Shown here: piece after piece, positions 19,357-29,792 of the stretch | Layout: each line of letters opens with the position of its first letter | Numbering within the stretch: the stretch's first letter is position 1 | Assembly (NCBI GenBank): GCA_000156295.1 | Contig: DS999227.1 | Span: forward strand, 203,305 to 267,304 | Source: a marine gamma proteobacterium HTCC2148 | GTDB taxonomy: Bacteria > Pseudomonadota > Gammaproteobacteria > Pseudomonadales > Halieaceae | Direction: 5' to 3' | Length of the DNA stretch: 64,000 nucleotides | Notes under the pieces: generated by a model | The model's database searches: none | Told to the model about the DNA's origin: nothing | Seen by the model: the letters and a program-made list of their open reading frames with translations, nothing else | Program-made: the position numbers and the translations under genes

Positions 19357-19443
19357 TCTACAGATCCCGCTTGGCAAACAAGGCTCAATCGCCGTACATT
19401 GAACCCATAAATCATTAACAACCATGGGGACAACAGCGCGGGG

Positions 19444-22400
19444 GTGAACAAGTTTAACCTCACGTTTTGGGGCGAAATCCTGCCGGGGAAGGACCCACAG
19501 CAGGTCAAGCTGCGTTTTGCCAAATTATTTGGCATCGACGATCCCGAGCGCGTGGATCACTTCTTTTCTGGCGAGACTATCACCCTGAGGCGCAACCTCG
19601 ACCGAAAGGTCGCCGGCGAGTATTTTCATAAACTTCACAAACTGGGTGTCACGGCCGAGCTGGTCAAGGTAGAGCCCACCCCTGAAACACCGCCAACGCC
19701 GGCTGTTGCTCATAAAATCGATGACGACGAATTGCAGTGGGAAACTGCGCGTCGTCAGGCAGAGCTTGACAGCCTCAACCGTCGCACCCAAGAGCAAAAA
19801 AAGAAAGCAGATGAACAAGCTCGCCAGAGAGCCGCCGAAGAAGAAAGCGAGAAAGCCCGCCGCGCAGCCAAAGAAGCCCTGCTGAAAAAACAGCAAGCTG
19901 AAAAATCTGAACGTAAAGCCGAGGAGACCGAGCGCAAACGAGTAGCTGCCGCAGAAACCAAACGCCTGCGCGAAGAGGAAGCAGTCCAGCGTAAAGCCCA
20001 GGCTGAAAAAGAACAGCTGCGCAAAGCTGAGGAGGCCGAGCGCAAACGCATCGCTGCCGCTGAAGCCAAACGCCTGCGCGAAGAAGAAGCGGCCAGACTG
20101 AAAGCCCTGGCTCAGAAAAAAAAGCAGCGTAAAGCCGAGGAAGCCTGGCGCAAACGCGAAGAAGAGGCGGCCCTGCGCAAAGCGAAAGCAGCGAAAGCTG
20201 CGAAAGAAAAACAACGCAAGGCTGAGGAAACCGCGACAAAAAAGGCCGCTGCAGAAAAGGTTAAGCGTGAAAAATCAGAGGCGATAACCCGCAGAAAAAC
20301 CGAGGAGGCAGAAGAGAAACGACGGCTGGCCGAAGAGCAGGCATTAACCAAAGCAGCCAAGAAAGTCGAGCGCAAACAGCAGCAAGCTGAGGCCGCTCGA
20401 CTAGCAGCCGAAAAAGCAGAACTCGATAAACAAAAAGCCGAAGAGGTCGCGCGGCAAAAAACAGAAAAAGTTGCAAAGGAGAGGCGCCGTCGGGACATTG
20501 CACGGGAGGAGAAAGCTGCGCAGGATGCTCTAGAGCGCGAACATCTGGAACAGGCGAAGCGCAAGGCCAGCGAAGCAGAAGAAAAAGCTCGAACCCAACA
20601 GCAACAGCAACGCCTTCGAGATCAAAAAGAAGTTGAGGAACGTGAAAGAGAGCTTGAAGAAAAAGCGATAGAGCGCGGCGCTAAGGCCCTGTCTGGAGCG
20701 GCTCATCTCAAGACAACACAGGCGAAGGTCAAATCAAAACTCGAGCTGCCCCGTAAAAGCACCGCCTATCATTCGGGCACCGGCAAACATCAGGCCGGTG
20801 AACCTAACCTTTATCAACTAAAAGCCTTTCGCAATCGCGCTCAAGTGAGAGGAAGACCCGCCATTGCCCGGGAAAAAACCCGTAAAGGAATGTTTGTTGG
20901 CGCCGCTGCGCTCGCCATCCTGCTTTTATTATTGGGGCGCTTCGCCAGTCTCACAGCGCAAACGATCGTATCAGGGCCGGCGGGGGTCGCAGCCAGCAAG
21001 CAGGGAGAACTGCTGATTATCGCGGGTGATTACCTGCTGATACATGACCGGGCTGGCGTGGCCAGCAAATCAATTGCAGCCAACAAACTGGGCTTAAAAA
21101 ACCTGTCCGCCCCAGTAAGCTACACTCCTTCAGGAAAGGTGTTACTGCAGGCCAGCTCAAAAAATGAAACCGACAATAACGTCATACTCTGGCTATGTGA
21201 CCTCACACAGGAAAGCTGTGCCTCACTAGTAACAGAGAACCCGGCAACCACTCTCAACAGCTTGCGAGTACACGACCTGAACGGCGATTTGTTCATTGCC
21301 GATGGATCTGCGGGCAAACTCCTTAAACTCTCTGCGAACGGCGCCTTGAAAAGCGCTGTCGACCGCCCCCTGCCCGATAAACCCGTACTAAGACTGGACT
21401 CCGGATTGCTGTTTATTAACAGCAAGCAAGGACCGGCGATTAGCGTATTACGCTACGAAGACACGGCTTTTGGCCAGCAGTTGGATGAAATCCTCCTGTT
21501 ACCGCCGCCTGCGTTAGAGCGAGAGCACACCCGCGTATGGGACTTTGCCAGCAACGGCAATCACTGGTGGGTTACGTTATTCAACCCGGATAATGGTGAC
21601 AGTGCTCTATACCTGTTTGATCGCGACTGGAGTTATGTGCGGCAGCTTTCCCGCGATGAAATGAACCTCGCAGGCCAACTGGTGAACTGGGGACGTAAAA
21701 TACTACTATTCAGTCAACAGCAATCTGGGGTGCTGCGATACGGAGAAGCGGGAGCAGAGGAAGCAATATTTCACTCGCCACTGTTAGAGGACATAATTAA
21801 TGATCGAGCCAGCAAAAGACAGTTCACAGCACTGGCTTGGTATTCGTTCATTGTACTTTTACTGACGATAGCCATAGGCGGATTCGCTTATGCCTACTTT
21901 TATTCTGTCCGCGCGCTGGTGTATAAAAGCAGGCCCGCTCGCGGAGCCGACCCTCTGGACGATATTGCTGACCAAATACATTGGGTAAAGGCCGCATCGA
22001 CCCGTTCGGGGCAACTACGGCATGCCAGCATCGCCTGCGTCATTCTGGCCTTGGCAGTCCTTGTCACGCTAATGGGACTGGGAGTGTCAGCAGTGCAACT
22101 ATTGGCTGCGATGATCGCTCTGATTGGCCCATTTGCCGGCTTGCAGTTGATATTACGCAGCGAACCGGAGCACCTGGGGCTAAGCAATGAACAACTGGTC
22201 CTGGTCGACCATCGACAGTTGTATCACCTCGCCAGCGGCCCCCGTATTCACTACCGGGGGCCCTTTGTGATCATTGATGATGTGGTAATCTTTACCGGAA
22301 CAGTGCTACTTCCGACGCTGGATCGCAGTCAGCTTGATAGCCTGGCAAGGCCCTTGATCCGGGCGGGCATTCGGGTAGACCGCAAGACTGTACTGATCAA

Positions 22401-22503
22401 GCTGATCGAGAGTCATCACCCCGTTGCGCGGGCAACCCAGGTCGCCGCTTTATCGCTACTGACGGGAATGATTCTGGTGGTGCTGGAACAACTACCGTGG
22501 TGA
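19444..22503 (+). CDS. Giant multi-domain membrane protein: small N-terminal domain, charged coiled coil, propeller-like ectodomain
   Basis: A 1019-residue protein that I cannot assign to a named family. Residues 1-75 form a compact domain (FNLTFWGEILPGKDPQQVK ... KLFGID ... FFSGETITL) of the kind I associate with small N-terminal modules of other gammaproteobacterial membrane proteins. Residues 95-425 are an almost uninterrupted Ala/Glu/Lys/Arg coiled coil, including 36-residue tandem repeats. A helix at about 484-503 crosses the membrane. About 505-790 is a beta-rich domain with repeated ...DLFIADG/LYLFDRD-type strands, suggesting an NHL/propeller-like ectodomain. Helices follow near 797-818, 860-880, 884-903 and 997-1017, with soluble parts between. 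The start is a GTG at 19444 after a G-rich stretch. It is monocistronic, between the POT and lut genes. Confidence 0.85.
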   Translation: MNKFNLTFWGEILPGKDPQQVKLRFAKLFGIDDPERVDHFFSGETITLRRNLDRKVAGEYFHKLHKLGVTAELVKVEPTPETPPTPAVAHKIDDDELQWETARRQAELDSLNRRTQEQKKKADEQARQRAAEEESEKARRAAKEALLKKQQAEKSERKAEETERKRVAAAETKRLREEEAVQRKAQAEKEQLRKAEEAERKRIAAAEAKRLREEEAARLKALAQKKKQRKAEEAWRKREEEAALRKAKAAKAAKEKQRKAEETATKKAAAEKVKREKSEAITRRKTEEAEEKRRLAEEQALTKAAKKVERKQQQAEAARLAAEKAELDKQKAEEVARQKTEKVAKERRRRDIAREEKAAQDALEREHLEQAKRKASEAEEKARTQQQQQRLRDQKEVEERERELEEKAIERGAKALSGAAHLKTTQAKVKSKLELPRKSTAYHSGTGKHQAGEPNLYQLKAFRNRAQVRGRPAIAREKTRKGMFVGAAALAILLLLLGRFASLTAQTIVSGPAGVAASKQGELLIIAGDYLLIHDRAGVASKSIAANKLGLKNLSAPVSYTPSGKVLLQASSKNETDNNVILWLCDLTQESCASLVTENPATTLNSLRVHDLNGDLFIADGSAGKLLKLSANGALKSAVDRPLPDKPVLRLDSGLLFINSKQGPAISVLRYEDTAFGQQLDEILLLPPPALEREHTRVWDFASNGNHWWVTLFNPDNGDSALYLFDRDWSYVRQLSRDEMNLAGQLVNWGRKILLFSQQQSGVLRYGEAGAEEAIFHSPLLEDIINDRASKRQFTALAWYSFIVLLLTIAIGGFAYAYFYSVRALVYKSRPARGADPLDDIADQIHWVKAASTRSGQLRHASIACVILALAVLVTLMGLGVSAVQLLAAMIALIGPFAGLQLILRSEPEHLGLSNEQLVLVDHRQLYHLASGPRIHYRGPFVIIDDVVIFTGTVLLPTLDRSQLDSLARPLIRAGIRVDRKTVLIKLIESHHPVARATQVAALSLLTGMILVVLEQLPW
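19912..20127 (+). repeat. Two tandem 108-bp coding repeats (36-residue coiled-coil units)
   Basis: Inside the 1019-residue protein gene, copies at 19912-20019 and 20020-20127 encode near-identical units: RKAEETERKR...TKRLREEEA and RKAEEAERKR...AKRLREEEA. A shortened third copy starts at 20128 with RKAEEAWRKREEEA. The spacing is exactly 108 bases, so repeat-number variation would stay in frame and change the coiled-coil length. Confidence 0.85.
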
Positions 22504-22566
22504 GGGACTAGAGACCCGGCCGGAATCAGATATACTAAACCTATAAAAGATCGGACTTTTGCCAGC

Positions 22567-23334
22567 ATGAGCGACCCCAGCCCTCCCAGCGTATCCCTTT
22601 TTGTCACTTGTCTTGCTGACCTGATACGCCCCTCTGTCGCATTTGCCAGCATTCGACTACTGGAACAGGCCGGATGCATTGTCGATGTCCCTGTCCAACA
22701 GACCTGCTGTGGACAGCCGGGCTACAATAGCGGCGACTACGAGTCCACCGTTCCCATAGCCAAAAAAACCATCGCTCTTTTTGAACATGCGCAGTTTGTG
22801 GTTGCTCCCTCAGGCTCATGTGCAGGAATGCTGACTGAGCACTATCCGAAACTTCTTGAAGGGGAATGGCAAGAGCGAGCCATCGCCCTGGCCGAAAAAA
22901 CCTACGAACTCACCAGTTTCCTTGCGGATGTAGTGAAACTCGATAAAGCACCCGCTATTCTGACTCAAATGCCGACAGTCACCTACCACGACAGTTGCGC
23001 CGGACTGCGCGAATTGGGAATCAAGGAGCAACCCCGCAAGCTACTTCGCGAATTATGCGAGGTGGATATCAAAGAGATGCAGCAAGCCGATGTGTGCTGT
23101 GGTTTTGGCGGTACATTTTGCGCCAAGATGCCTGACATCTCTGGCAAGATGGTAGACGACAAGCTACGCGATGCCGTCGCAACTGGCGCTGGCATGATCA
23201 CTGGCGGCGACCTCGGCTGCCTGCTCAACATCGCGGGGCGGGCTCGTAGGGAAGGTATCGACATCGAAGTCCGGCATGTGGCAGAGCTACTAAGCGGCGA
23301 CCTCTACTCTCCTGCCATCGGTGAAGGAGAGTAA
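22567..23334 (+). CDS. lutA: L-lactate utilisation iron-sulfur protein LutA
   Basis: Subunit of the LutABC L-lactate oxidising complex (lactate to pyruvate, cytosolic face), 255 residues. It carries two CCG-domain cysteine sets: QQTCCGQPGYNSG with PSGSCAGML in the first half, and YHDSCAGLREL with DVCCGFGGTFC in the second. These bind an unusual Fe-S cluster, as in heterodisulfide-reductase relatives. The start ATG at 22567 follows a TATACT hexamer at 22531-22536 that may be the operon -10. lutB begins five bases downstream. Confidence 0.94.
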   Translation: MSDPSPPSVSLFVTCLADLIRPSVAFASIRLLEQAGCIVDVPVQQTCCGQPGYNSGDYESTVPIAKKTIALFEHAQFVVAPSGSCAGMLTEHYPKLLEGEWQERAIALAEKTYELTSFLADVVKLDKAPAILTQMPTVTYHDSCAGLRELGIKEQPRKLLRELCEVDIKEMQQADVCCGFGGTFCAKMPDISGKMVDDKLRDAVATGAGMITGGDLGCLLNIAGRARREGIDIEVRHVAELLSGDLYSPAIGEGE

Positions 23335-23339
23335 ATCCA

Positions 23340-24758
23340 GTGGAATTACAGAGCCAGCATTTTAGAGAAAAAGCTGCCGATGCCCTGGCAGACTCTGCTG
23401 CCGTTGCCCAGCGAGACAAAATAGCGCAGTTCACACCCATCATCAGGGATGCGGCCATGCAGGAGTTTGGCTCATTCGAAGCGCTGCGCAAACATATCAA
23501 GCGAATCAGGCAACACAGCCTGGATAATCTGGACTATTACCTCGCCCGCTTCGAGCTGGAGGCCACCAACAATGGCAACCAGGTCCATTACGCCGATACG
23601 CCCGATGAGATGAATTCAATTGTGCTGGATATTTGCCAGCAGCATGGTGCTCACCGGGTCGCCAAGGGCAAGTCAATGGTCACTGAGGAAACTGCCCTCA
23701 ACGACTATCTGCAACGCGGCGGCCTCGAGGTCGTTGAAACTGATCTTGGTGAATACATCATTCAGCAGGCGGGTGAGACTCCGAGTCACATTGTCGCTCC
23801 TGCATTGCATAAGTCGAAACAAGAAATTCGCGAGCTGTTCTTGGAAAAACACGCTCTGGGCGAACGCGCACTGGAGACCACAGAAGACCTGGTAGACGAA
23901 GCAAGATCAGTGCTCAGGGAAACGTTCCTGAAGGCAGATGTTGGCATCATCGGCTCAAATGCCCTGATTGCGGAAAATGGCTATTCCATGCTGGTAACCA
24001 ATGAGGGCAACGGTGACCTGTGTGCCAACCTGCCGAGCGTATTAATTATTTGTACGACACTGGACCGGATTTTGCCACGCGGCGAGGATGCCACCGCGAT
24101 GCAGCGATTGCTGGCGCGTTCGACCACCGGTCAAGCGCAAACCAGCTATACCAGCTTTTACTCCGGGCCGCGTCGAGAGGGTGAATTGGACGGCCCCCTG
24201 GAAACCCATATTGTACTGCTGGACAATCAGCGCACGGACATTCTCGCCAGCGATTACAAGGAAATGCTGCAATGCATTCGGTGCGGCACCTGCCTCAATC
24301 ACTGTCCTGTATTTGCCGCGACCGGGGGACACAGTTACGGCTGGGTATACTCAGGCCCAATGGGCTCGATTCTCACCCCGCTTCTCACCTCTCTGGAAAC
24401 CAGCGAGGCCTTGCCTAATGCCTGTACTAGCTGCGGACGCTGTGGGGAAGTTTGCCCTGCCGATATCCCACTACCAGACCTGCTGAGGGATTTGCGACAC
24501 GAGCAGTATCAACAAAAAATGACTGCGCCCCGCTGGAGAGTCGGTTTGAAGTTACATGCCTGGCTGGCAGTGCGACCCAGCCTTTATCAGTTCCTGACCG
24601 CTATGTTAACAACAGTATTACATCGATTGGGCCGCAAAAAGGGCAGCTTCAGTCAGCTGCCATTCGCTGCTGGCTGGACTAGTGTACGAGACTTTCCAGC
24701 GCCGCAGTCAGGCACCTTTATGCAACAGTATAAAGCGAGGACCAAGGCGGATGAGTAG
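23340..24758 (+). CDS. lutB: L-lactate utilisation protein LutB (ferredoxin + LUD domains)
   Basis: 472-residue subunit beginning at a GTG at 23340. The N-terminal LUD region (about 60-300) has GKSMVTEETALNDYL, IIGSNALIAENG and TNEGNGDL. Two [4Fe-4S] ferredoxin motifs follow, CIRCGTCLNHCPVF and CTSCGRCGEVCPADIPL, and then a C-terminal helical tail. It passes electrons within LutABC. Its stop overlaps the start of lutC by eight bases (ATGAGTAG at 24751-24758), so translation is probably coupled. Confidence 0.94.
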   Translation: MELQSQHFREKAADALADSAAVAQRDKIAQFTPIIRDAAMQEFGSFEALRKHIKRIRQHSLDNLDYYLARFELEATNNGNQVHYADTPDEMNSIVLDICQQHGAHRVAKGKSMVTEETALNDYLQRGGLEVVETDLGEYIIQQAGETPSHIVAPALHKSKQEIRELFLEKHALGERALETTEDLVDEARSVLRETFLKADVGIIGSNALIAENGYSMLVTNEGNGDLCANLPSVLIICTTLDRILPRGEDATAMQRLLARSTTGQAQTSYTSFYSGPRREGELDGPLETHIVLLDNQRTDILASDYKEMLQCIRCGTCLNHCPVFAATGGHSYGWVYSGPMGSILTPLLTSLETSEALPNACTSCGRCGEVCPADIPLPDLLRDLRHEQYQQKMTAPRWRVGLKLHAWLAVRPSLYQFLTAMLTTVLHRLGRKKGSFSQLPFAAGWTSVRDFPAPQSGTFMQQYKARTKADE

Positions 24759-25470
24759 CGAAAGTCGGTCCAGAATCATGGCTAAAGTTCGCGGAGCCAG
24801 TCGCGGCCAGGGGGCAGCCGCCATCGAGAGCGAACTGGCCGGAATGGGCGTTGCACCAACGGCGCCGCTACCCCACGAAGATACCTGCATCGCCTTTATG
24901 GCAAACGTGCTGCGCAATCACGGCACCCTGGATATTGCTGGCAATCGCAGTGAGGCAGTGAAGTTGATTGGCCAATACATCTATCAACATTTTCGCAGTC
25001 ACCGCCTGGTAGCGGGCAACGACCCACACCTAGCAGCCATGCCCTGGCGTGACGGCGGTGTTCTCCCGCGGTTTGGCGAAGTAGAGCCGGGGGAACCAGT
25101 CGCCCTGAGTTATGCACAATGGGGTGTTGCTGAAACAGGTGCGACGGTATTTCTTACGGGAAAATCCAACCCCAGCCGCAATAACCTGCTTCCCGAGCGG
25201 CACCTGGTTTTGCTGGATGTGAACAATCTTTTGCCTGACCTTGAGTCGCTGTGGCGTCAAATTGAACCCACTATAGAGGCCGGCTCCAGACCCCGGGGCA
25301 TTCAGTGTATTGCCGGGCCATCAAGCACAGCGGACATTGAAGCCCAGTTGGTGCATGGCGCACACGGGCCCAGAGGCTGGCATATTATTCTTACCGGCGG
25401 AGCCACTCATGAGCAGCTTCAAACCGCTCGGGCCATTGTTGCATGTGATGACACACTCGGCGGCAGTTAG
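24751..25470 (+). CDS. lutC: L-lactate utilisation protein LutC (LUD domain)
   Basis: LUD-domain subunit of LutABC, 239 residues from the ATG at 24751 (MSSESRSRIMAKVRG); an in-frame start at 24682 would extend 69 bases into lutB and is rejected. Signatures are AQWGVAETGATVFLTG, RHLVLLDVNNLLPDLE and the C-terminal IAGPSSTADIEAQLVHGAHGP, the usual LutC/YkgG ending. No lactate permease gene or LutR-like regulator gene is adjacent. A probable terminator overlaps its last codons. Confidence 0.92.
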   Translation: MSSESRSRIMAKVRGASRGQGAAAIESELAGMGVAPTAPLPHEDTCIAFMANVLRNHGTLDIAGNRSEAVKLIGQYIYQHFRSHRLVAGNDPHLAAMPWRDGGVLPRFGEVEPGEPVALSYAQWGVAETGATVFLTGKSNPSRNNLLPERHLVLLDVNNLLPDLESLWRQIEPTIEAGSRPRGIQCIAGPSSTADIEAQLVHGAHGPRGWHIILTGGATHEQLQTARAIVACDDTLGGS

Positions 25471-25488
25471 GTCTGCGCCGAGGCTTTT
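25456..25488 (+). terminator. Probable intrinsic terminator of lutABC
   Basis: The arms CTCGGCG (25456-25462) and CGCCGAG (25476-25482) form a 7-bp GC-rich stem, followed after two bases by TTTT. The first arm lies in the last codons of lutC. The loop is long (13 bases) and the T-run short, so strength is uncertain. Confidence 0.5.
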
Positions 25489-25500
25489 CTGCAATCTATC

Positions 25501-26076
25501 TTAAAGAGACGTGTAATCGAACTTCTGGCCGCCTATCGCTGCCTCGTACATCAAACCACCCTTGGCGATGGTAAAAATCGCCATGCCTTTGCGATAGCCA
25601 CCGTGCGTGGTTGCCGCATTATTCTGGCCGCCGCTGGCACCCGCTGTCATACCGCCACCTGTATTGGCCTCCGCTGACACGCCGGCAGTTATCGCAACCG
25701 CTGTCGCCTGGGCACTAAATTCAAAGTTACCGTTACTGAATTCCCGGAACGAGCGCTGGTCCTCGAAAAAAACAATCTGGCTAAAAGCCTGCCCACCCAG
25801 TTGAAAGCCCACCGTAATTTGAGTCATCGTGGTATTACCGACATGACGCCCGCCAACATAGACCTTACCCTTGCCATGCGCTCCACCAATGCCGATACCA
25901 CCCTTACCGATCGTTGGGAATACCGCGTAACCATAAGCGCTGTCGAAAAATTGCGCACTGTCGCCTGCGCCTTTGAAAGCACCGATTGCCTTGTCATAGC
26001 TGTCCTCAGCCCAGGCGCTTTGCGCGATCAAGCTCAGTACGGACAGGAAAAGACTGATTTTGAGAAATTGATGCAT
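25501..26076 (-). CDS. SYLF/Ysc84-domain secreted protein
   Basis: 191-residue secreted protein. The start is the ATG at 26074-26076, with GGAG eight bases upstream, giving the signal peptide MHQFLKISLFLSVLSLIAQSAWA. The mature part is a SYLF (YSC84) domain: YGYAVFPTIGKGGIGIGGAHGKG, VGFQLGGQAFSQIVFFED, and the C-terminal KGGLMYEAAIGGQKF. Eukaryotic SYLF domains bind phosphoinositides; bacterial ones are secreted or periplasmic with an undefined role. A Gly/Ala-rich stretch (SAEANTGGGMTAGASGG) sits near residue 140. Confidence 0.88.
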   Translation of the reverse strand: MHQFLKISLFLSVLSLIAQSAWAEDSYDKAIGAFKGAGDSAQFFDSAYGYAVFPTIGKGGIGIGGAHGKGKVYVGGRHVGNTTMTQITVGFQLGGQAFSQIVFFEDQRSFREFSNGNFEFSAQATAVAITAGVSAEANTGGGMTAGASGGQNNAATTHGGYRKGMAIFTIAKGGLMYEAAIGGQKFDYTSL

Positions 26077-26157
26077 AGGGGTGACTCCAAACAAGGGGTT
26101 CGCCAGAAACGTGCCGCGGCGCTATTGTCAGCATCCCGTTGCGCGGGGTCAAGAGAT

Positions 26158-28797
26158 TCAACCAGTATTGCGCATACCGGCGGCTATTCCCGCTATCGTG
26201 ACCATAATGGCGCGCTCCGCATCGGGTTCTTCCATCTCCCTGTTGCGTTTAAGCAGTTCCGCCTGCAAAAAGTTCAGTGGGTCGGTATAAATATTTCGTA
26301 GTCGAATCGACTCCGCCGTCCAGGGCTGATCCGACAACAACTCACGGTGACCATTAATACCTAACACCGTAGCAATGTCGGCAGTTAACTGGGCGCGTAA
26401 TTGCTCACCGATAAACGTCAGCTGGGCTGGCACCAGGGTTTCATCGTAGTAGGCAGAAAGCCCCAAATCTGCCTTTGCGTAGACCATTTCCAGCATGGAC
26501 ATTCGGGTGGCAAAGAATGGCCATTTTTCCGCCATTTCAGTCATTAGCTGCTCTCTGCCATTATCCTGGGCCATTGCCAGTGCGGCACCGGCCCCCAGCC
26601 AGGCGGGCAACATCAGGCGGTTTTGTGACCACGCGAAAATCCAGGGAATAGCTCTAAGGCTCTCAATACCTCCACCACCCTTGCGCCGGGCAGGCCTCGA
26701 GCCCAGCGGCAACTTTGCCAATTCCTGCTCAGGAGTAGCGTGACGAAAGTAGGGAACAAACTCGGGCTCCTCGCGAACGATTTCACGGTAAGCCCGACAA
26801 GAGTTTTCGGCCAACTCATCCATCACCTCTCGCCAGCTGTCTTTGGGCGCTGGCGGAGTGCGCAGGTTTGCGCGACAAATAGCCACTGTATAAAGGGCCA
26901 GCGTTTTTACCGCCAGCGAAGTCCATCCCAGCTTGGTGCGGATCATCTCGCCCTGCTCTGTCACCCGCAAGCCGTTCTTCAGAGACCCCGGTGGCTGAGA
27001 CAGCAGTGCCTCACGTGCAGGCGCTCCGCCTCGACCAATGGTACCGCCACGACCATGAAACAACGTCAGCTCAACATTATGACCAGAGCACACTTCCAGT
27101 AACTGCTCCTGGGCTCGATACTGCGCCCAGGAAGCTGCCAGTACTCCAGCATCCTTGGCGGAGTCAGAGTAACCAATCATCACCATCAGTTGCCCGGCAA
27201 TCTGACCGCGATACCAGTGATTTTGCAATAAATCAGAGACTACATCTTTTGCCCGCGATAGGTCGTCCAGCGTTTCAAAAAGCGGAGCCACCGGCACAGT
27301 GTCACTCACCCCGGCTTCTTGCAGCAACAGATGCACTGCCAGTACATCAGAGGCCTGGCGAGCCATGGAAATAACATAAGCACCCAGCGCCCCTGGGGGT
27401 TGTTCCGCTGCCACAGCACAGGTATCAAGAACCTCCTGAACCTCTGCCGAGGGTTGCCAATGTCGAGGTATCAGGGGTCGACGGTTTCCCAACTCTCGCA
27501 ATAGAAAAGCGCGACGAGTCTCTTCGTCCCAATCAGCGTAGTCACCCAGACCCAGGCATCGGGTAATCTCCGACATCGCCTCTGTATGACGCGCGCTATC
27601 CTGGCGAATGTCATGACGAACCAGGTGGACGCCAAAACAGCGTATTCTGCGCAAAACATCCAGCAGGCTGCCGCCTGCGATGATCTCCATGCCACACTCG
27701 GTCAGTGACTGATAGCACGCCAACAGCGGCTGCCATAATTGCTGCTCGCTTTGCAGAACCTCTGCCTCACCGGCGGGCTCACCCACCAGCTGCTGTTCGA
27801 TACTGGCAATTGTATTGCGCAACAACTTACGTATTTCACGCAAAATCGCACGGTATGGTTCATGAGCATCGCCCGCCAGACTGCGCAATGCCGCATTGCA
27901 ACGCGTCATCGAAAGCTCTTCAAGAAGTTGATTGATATCACCCAAATACAGGTCAGCGGCCTGCCAACGCGACAGCAGCATAACCTCCCGGGTTACTTCG
28001 GCCGTCACATTGGGGTTACCATCGCGGTCCCCTCCCATCCAGGAAACAAAATTGACGGGGGCCGCTTCTAGAGGCAGGTGACTATTACAGTGTTGCGCTA
28101 GTGCATCGTCTAATCGCCGCAAAAATTCAGGCACTGCCCGCCACAAGGATTCTTCAACGACGGCAAAGCCCCACTTGGCTTCATCGACCGGGGTGGGTCG
28201 CTCCCGACGAAAGTCATCTCCATACCAGATTTGCGCCACCACTTCGCGCAGCCGAGACTGCAGCTGTGATTCCTCGCGCGACGTAAGGCCTCCCAATTCC
28301 AGCTTACCCAGACAGGCACCGATTTCGCTATGTTTGTGAATAAGTGTGCGGCGTGTGATTTCTGTCGGGTGTGCAGTGAGCACGAGTTCAATTTTGAGCT
28401 CAGCAATCGCCTGCTCTATTTCAGCAACACTGACCCCCTCTTCTCGCAACTCGCCCAAACTATTATTGAGATTGCGTGATGCCGACAACAGAGGGTCCAT
28501 CGCCCGGGAAACCAGATGTTGTTGATCAGCGATATTGGCCAGATTGAGAAATTGGGCAAAAGCCCGCGCAACCGGCACCAGCTGATCGTTATCCAATGCC
28601 CGCAGTTGGTCAAGCAATTCAGCCCGGTCCTCGGCTGAGCCCTCTCGGGCACCTTTGGACAGCCCGCGAACACGCTCGATCAGCGCCAGAAACTCATCGC
28701 CCTCGGCAGCTGCAACAGTATCTCCGAGAATCCGTCCGAGATCGCTGACGTTGCTACGTAAGCCAGTGTAATCAGGCTGTGGAAGCGACTCACTCAC
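26158..28797 (-). CDS. ppc: Phosphoenolpyruvate carboxylase
   Basis: Anaplerotic enzyme carboxylating PEP to oxaloacetate, 879 residues, the bacterial length. Catalytic signatures are [13 protein letters not shown] (active-site histidine), [24 protein letters not shown], and the mobile loop [14 protein letters not shown]. The C-terminus ends MRNTG, as usual. Its start codon overlaps the gap stop by four bases, so ppc appears co-transcribed with eda and gap. This links PEP made by the Entner-Doudoroff/lower glycolytic route directly to oxaloacetate supply, and may interact with the oxaloacetate decarboxylase encoded elsewhere in the window. Confidence 0.96.
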   Translation of the reverse strand: MSESLPQPDYTGLRSNVSDLGRILGDTVAAAEGDEFLALIERVRGLSKGAREGSAEDRAELLDQLRALDNDQLVPVARAFAQFLNLANIADQQHLVSRAMDPLLSASRNLNNSLGELREEGVSVAEIEQAIAELKIELVLTAHPTEITRRTLIHKHSEIGACLGKLELGGLTSREESQLQSRLREVVAQIWYGDDFRRERPTPVDEAKWGFAVVEESLWRAVPEFLRRLDDALAQHCNSHLPLEAAPVNFVSWMGGDRDGNPNVTAEVTREVMLLSRWQAADLYLGDINQLLEELSMTRCNAALRSLAGDAHEPYRAILREIRKLLRNTIASIEQQLVGEPAGEAEVLQSEQQLWQPLLACYQSLTECGMEIIAGGSLLDVLRRIRCFGVHLVRHDIRQDSARHTEAMSEITRCLGLGDYADWDEETRRAFLLRELGNRRPLIPRHWQPSAEVQEVLDTCAVAAEQPPGALGAYVISMARQASDVLAVHLLLQEAGVSDTVPVAPLFETLDDLSRAKDVVSDLLQNHWYRGQIAGQLMVMIGYSDSAKDAGVLAASWAQYRAQEQLLEVCSGHNVELTLFHGRGGTIGRGGAPAREALLSQPPGSLKNGLRVTEQGEMIRTKLGWTSLAVKTLALYTVAICRANLRTPPAPKDSWREVMDELAENSCRAYREIVREEPEFVPYFRHATPEQELAKLPLGSRPARRKGGGGIESLRAIPWIFAWSQNRLMLPAWLGAGAALAMAQDNGREQLMTEMAEKWPFFATRMSMLEMVYAKADLGLSAYYDETLVPAQLTFIGEQLRAQLTADIATVLGINGHRELLSDQPWTAESIRLRNIYTDPLNFLQAELLKRNREMEEPDAERAIMVTIAGIAAGMRNTG

Positions 28798-29792
28798 CAG
28801 CTGTCTATCCTGGCTATCAGGTCACAGACTCGCGAAGAATAACCCCATTCGTTGTCGTACCAGTTAAGAACACGTAGATAGCGATTAGCTGTCACTCCAC
28901 TAAAGCCCGCATCGTAAATAGAGGAGTGGGAGTTACCAATGATATCTGTCGAGACTATCGGCACATCGCTGTACTGCAATATTCCCGCGAGCCTGTCCGA
29001 CTCTGACGCTGCACGCACCACTGCATTGACATCATCAGTTGTCACCGACTTGCCAAGCTTGACGAAGAGGTCAACAACCGAGCCGTCGGGCACAGGCACT
29101 CGCGCAGCAATACCATGCAGCTTGCCTTTCAGGTCGGGCAAAACTTCGCCTACCGCTTTGGCAGCTCCAGTGGAGGTGGGAATAATATTTTCCGCAGCGG
29201 CTCGGCTGCGGCGCCAATCAGAATGAGGCACATCGGCCAGGCGCTGGTCGTTGGTATAGGCGTGAACTGTATTAATCACCCCTTCCTCGATACCGAATTC
29301 ATCGTTGAGCACGCGCGCCATAGGCGCCAGGCAGTTAGTGGTGCAGCTGGCATTGGAAATTATTCGATGCTCCGGATTGAGGCCATCATCATTCACTCCA
29401 AGTACCACAGTATAGTCGATCGAATCTTTAGCGGGCACAGTCAGTATGACCCGTGATGCCCCGGCTGCAAGGTGCTGTTCCAACTGCGCACGGGCACGGA
29501 ATACGCCGGTCGCTTCTACGACAACATCAACACCCAGTTCTCCCCAGGGAATATCCGCAGGGTTGCTCTCATTTAGAAGTTTGGCTGCGCCCTTGTCGGT
29601 AATGAAGTGGTCATTTTCCAATCTGAGGTTCTTGCCAAACGGACCCATCACGGTGTCGTAGCTTAACAAATAGCGCAGCGCATCGTTATCGCAAAGATCA
29701 TTGATAGCGACTACGTCAACGCCTTCCACGTTTTCCAGAATGCGGAACACAGAGCGCCCAATGCGACCAAACCCGTTAATACCAACTTTCAT
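28794..29792 (-). CDS. gap: Type I glyceraldehyde-3-phosphate dehydrogenase
   Basis: NAD(P)-dependent oxidation and phosphorylation of glyceraldehyde 3-phosphate; 332 residues, tetrameric family. [10 protein letters not shown] binds the dinucleotide. The catalytic nucleophile Cys150 is in [11 protein letters not shown], and the catalytic histidine follows in VHAYTNDQ. The phosphate sites [21 protein letters not shown] and RVPVPDGSV and the C-terminal [11 protein letters not shown] are intact. The ATG overlaps the stop of the upstream paralogue by one base (TAATG), and the gap stop overlaps ppc by four. This is the functional GAPDH of the locus. Confidence 0.96.
   Translation of the reverse strand: MKVGINGFGRIGRSVFRILENVEGVDVVAINDLCDNDALRYLLSYDTVMGPFGKNLRLENDHFITDKGAAKLLNESNPADIPWGELGVDVVVEATGVFRARAQLEQHLAAGASRVILTVPAKDSIDYTVVLGVNDDGLNPEHRIISNASCTTNCLAPMARVLNDEFGIEEGVINTVHAYTNDQRLADVPHSDWRRSRAAAENIIPTSTGAAKAVGEVLPDLKGKLHGIAARVPVPDGSVVDLFVKLGKSVTTDDVNAVVRAASESDRLAGILQYSDVPIVSTDIIGNSHSSIYDAGFSGVTANRYLRVLNWYDNEWGYSSRVCDLIARIDSW

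Noticed and set aside
19912..20200. Regular 108-bp repeats that could be mistaken for a CRISPR-like array
   Set aside because: The repeats are continuous coding units in frame, without unique spacers, and encode coiled-coil repeats.
19525..20214. Long minus-strand open frame (229 codons) opposite the coiled-coil part of the 1019-residue gene
   Set aside because: It is a shadow of Ala/Glu/Lys/Arg-rich codons on the other strand, rich in Phe/Leu runs and lacking a start context; the plus frame is far longer and coherent.
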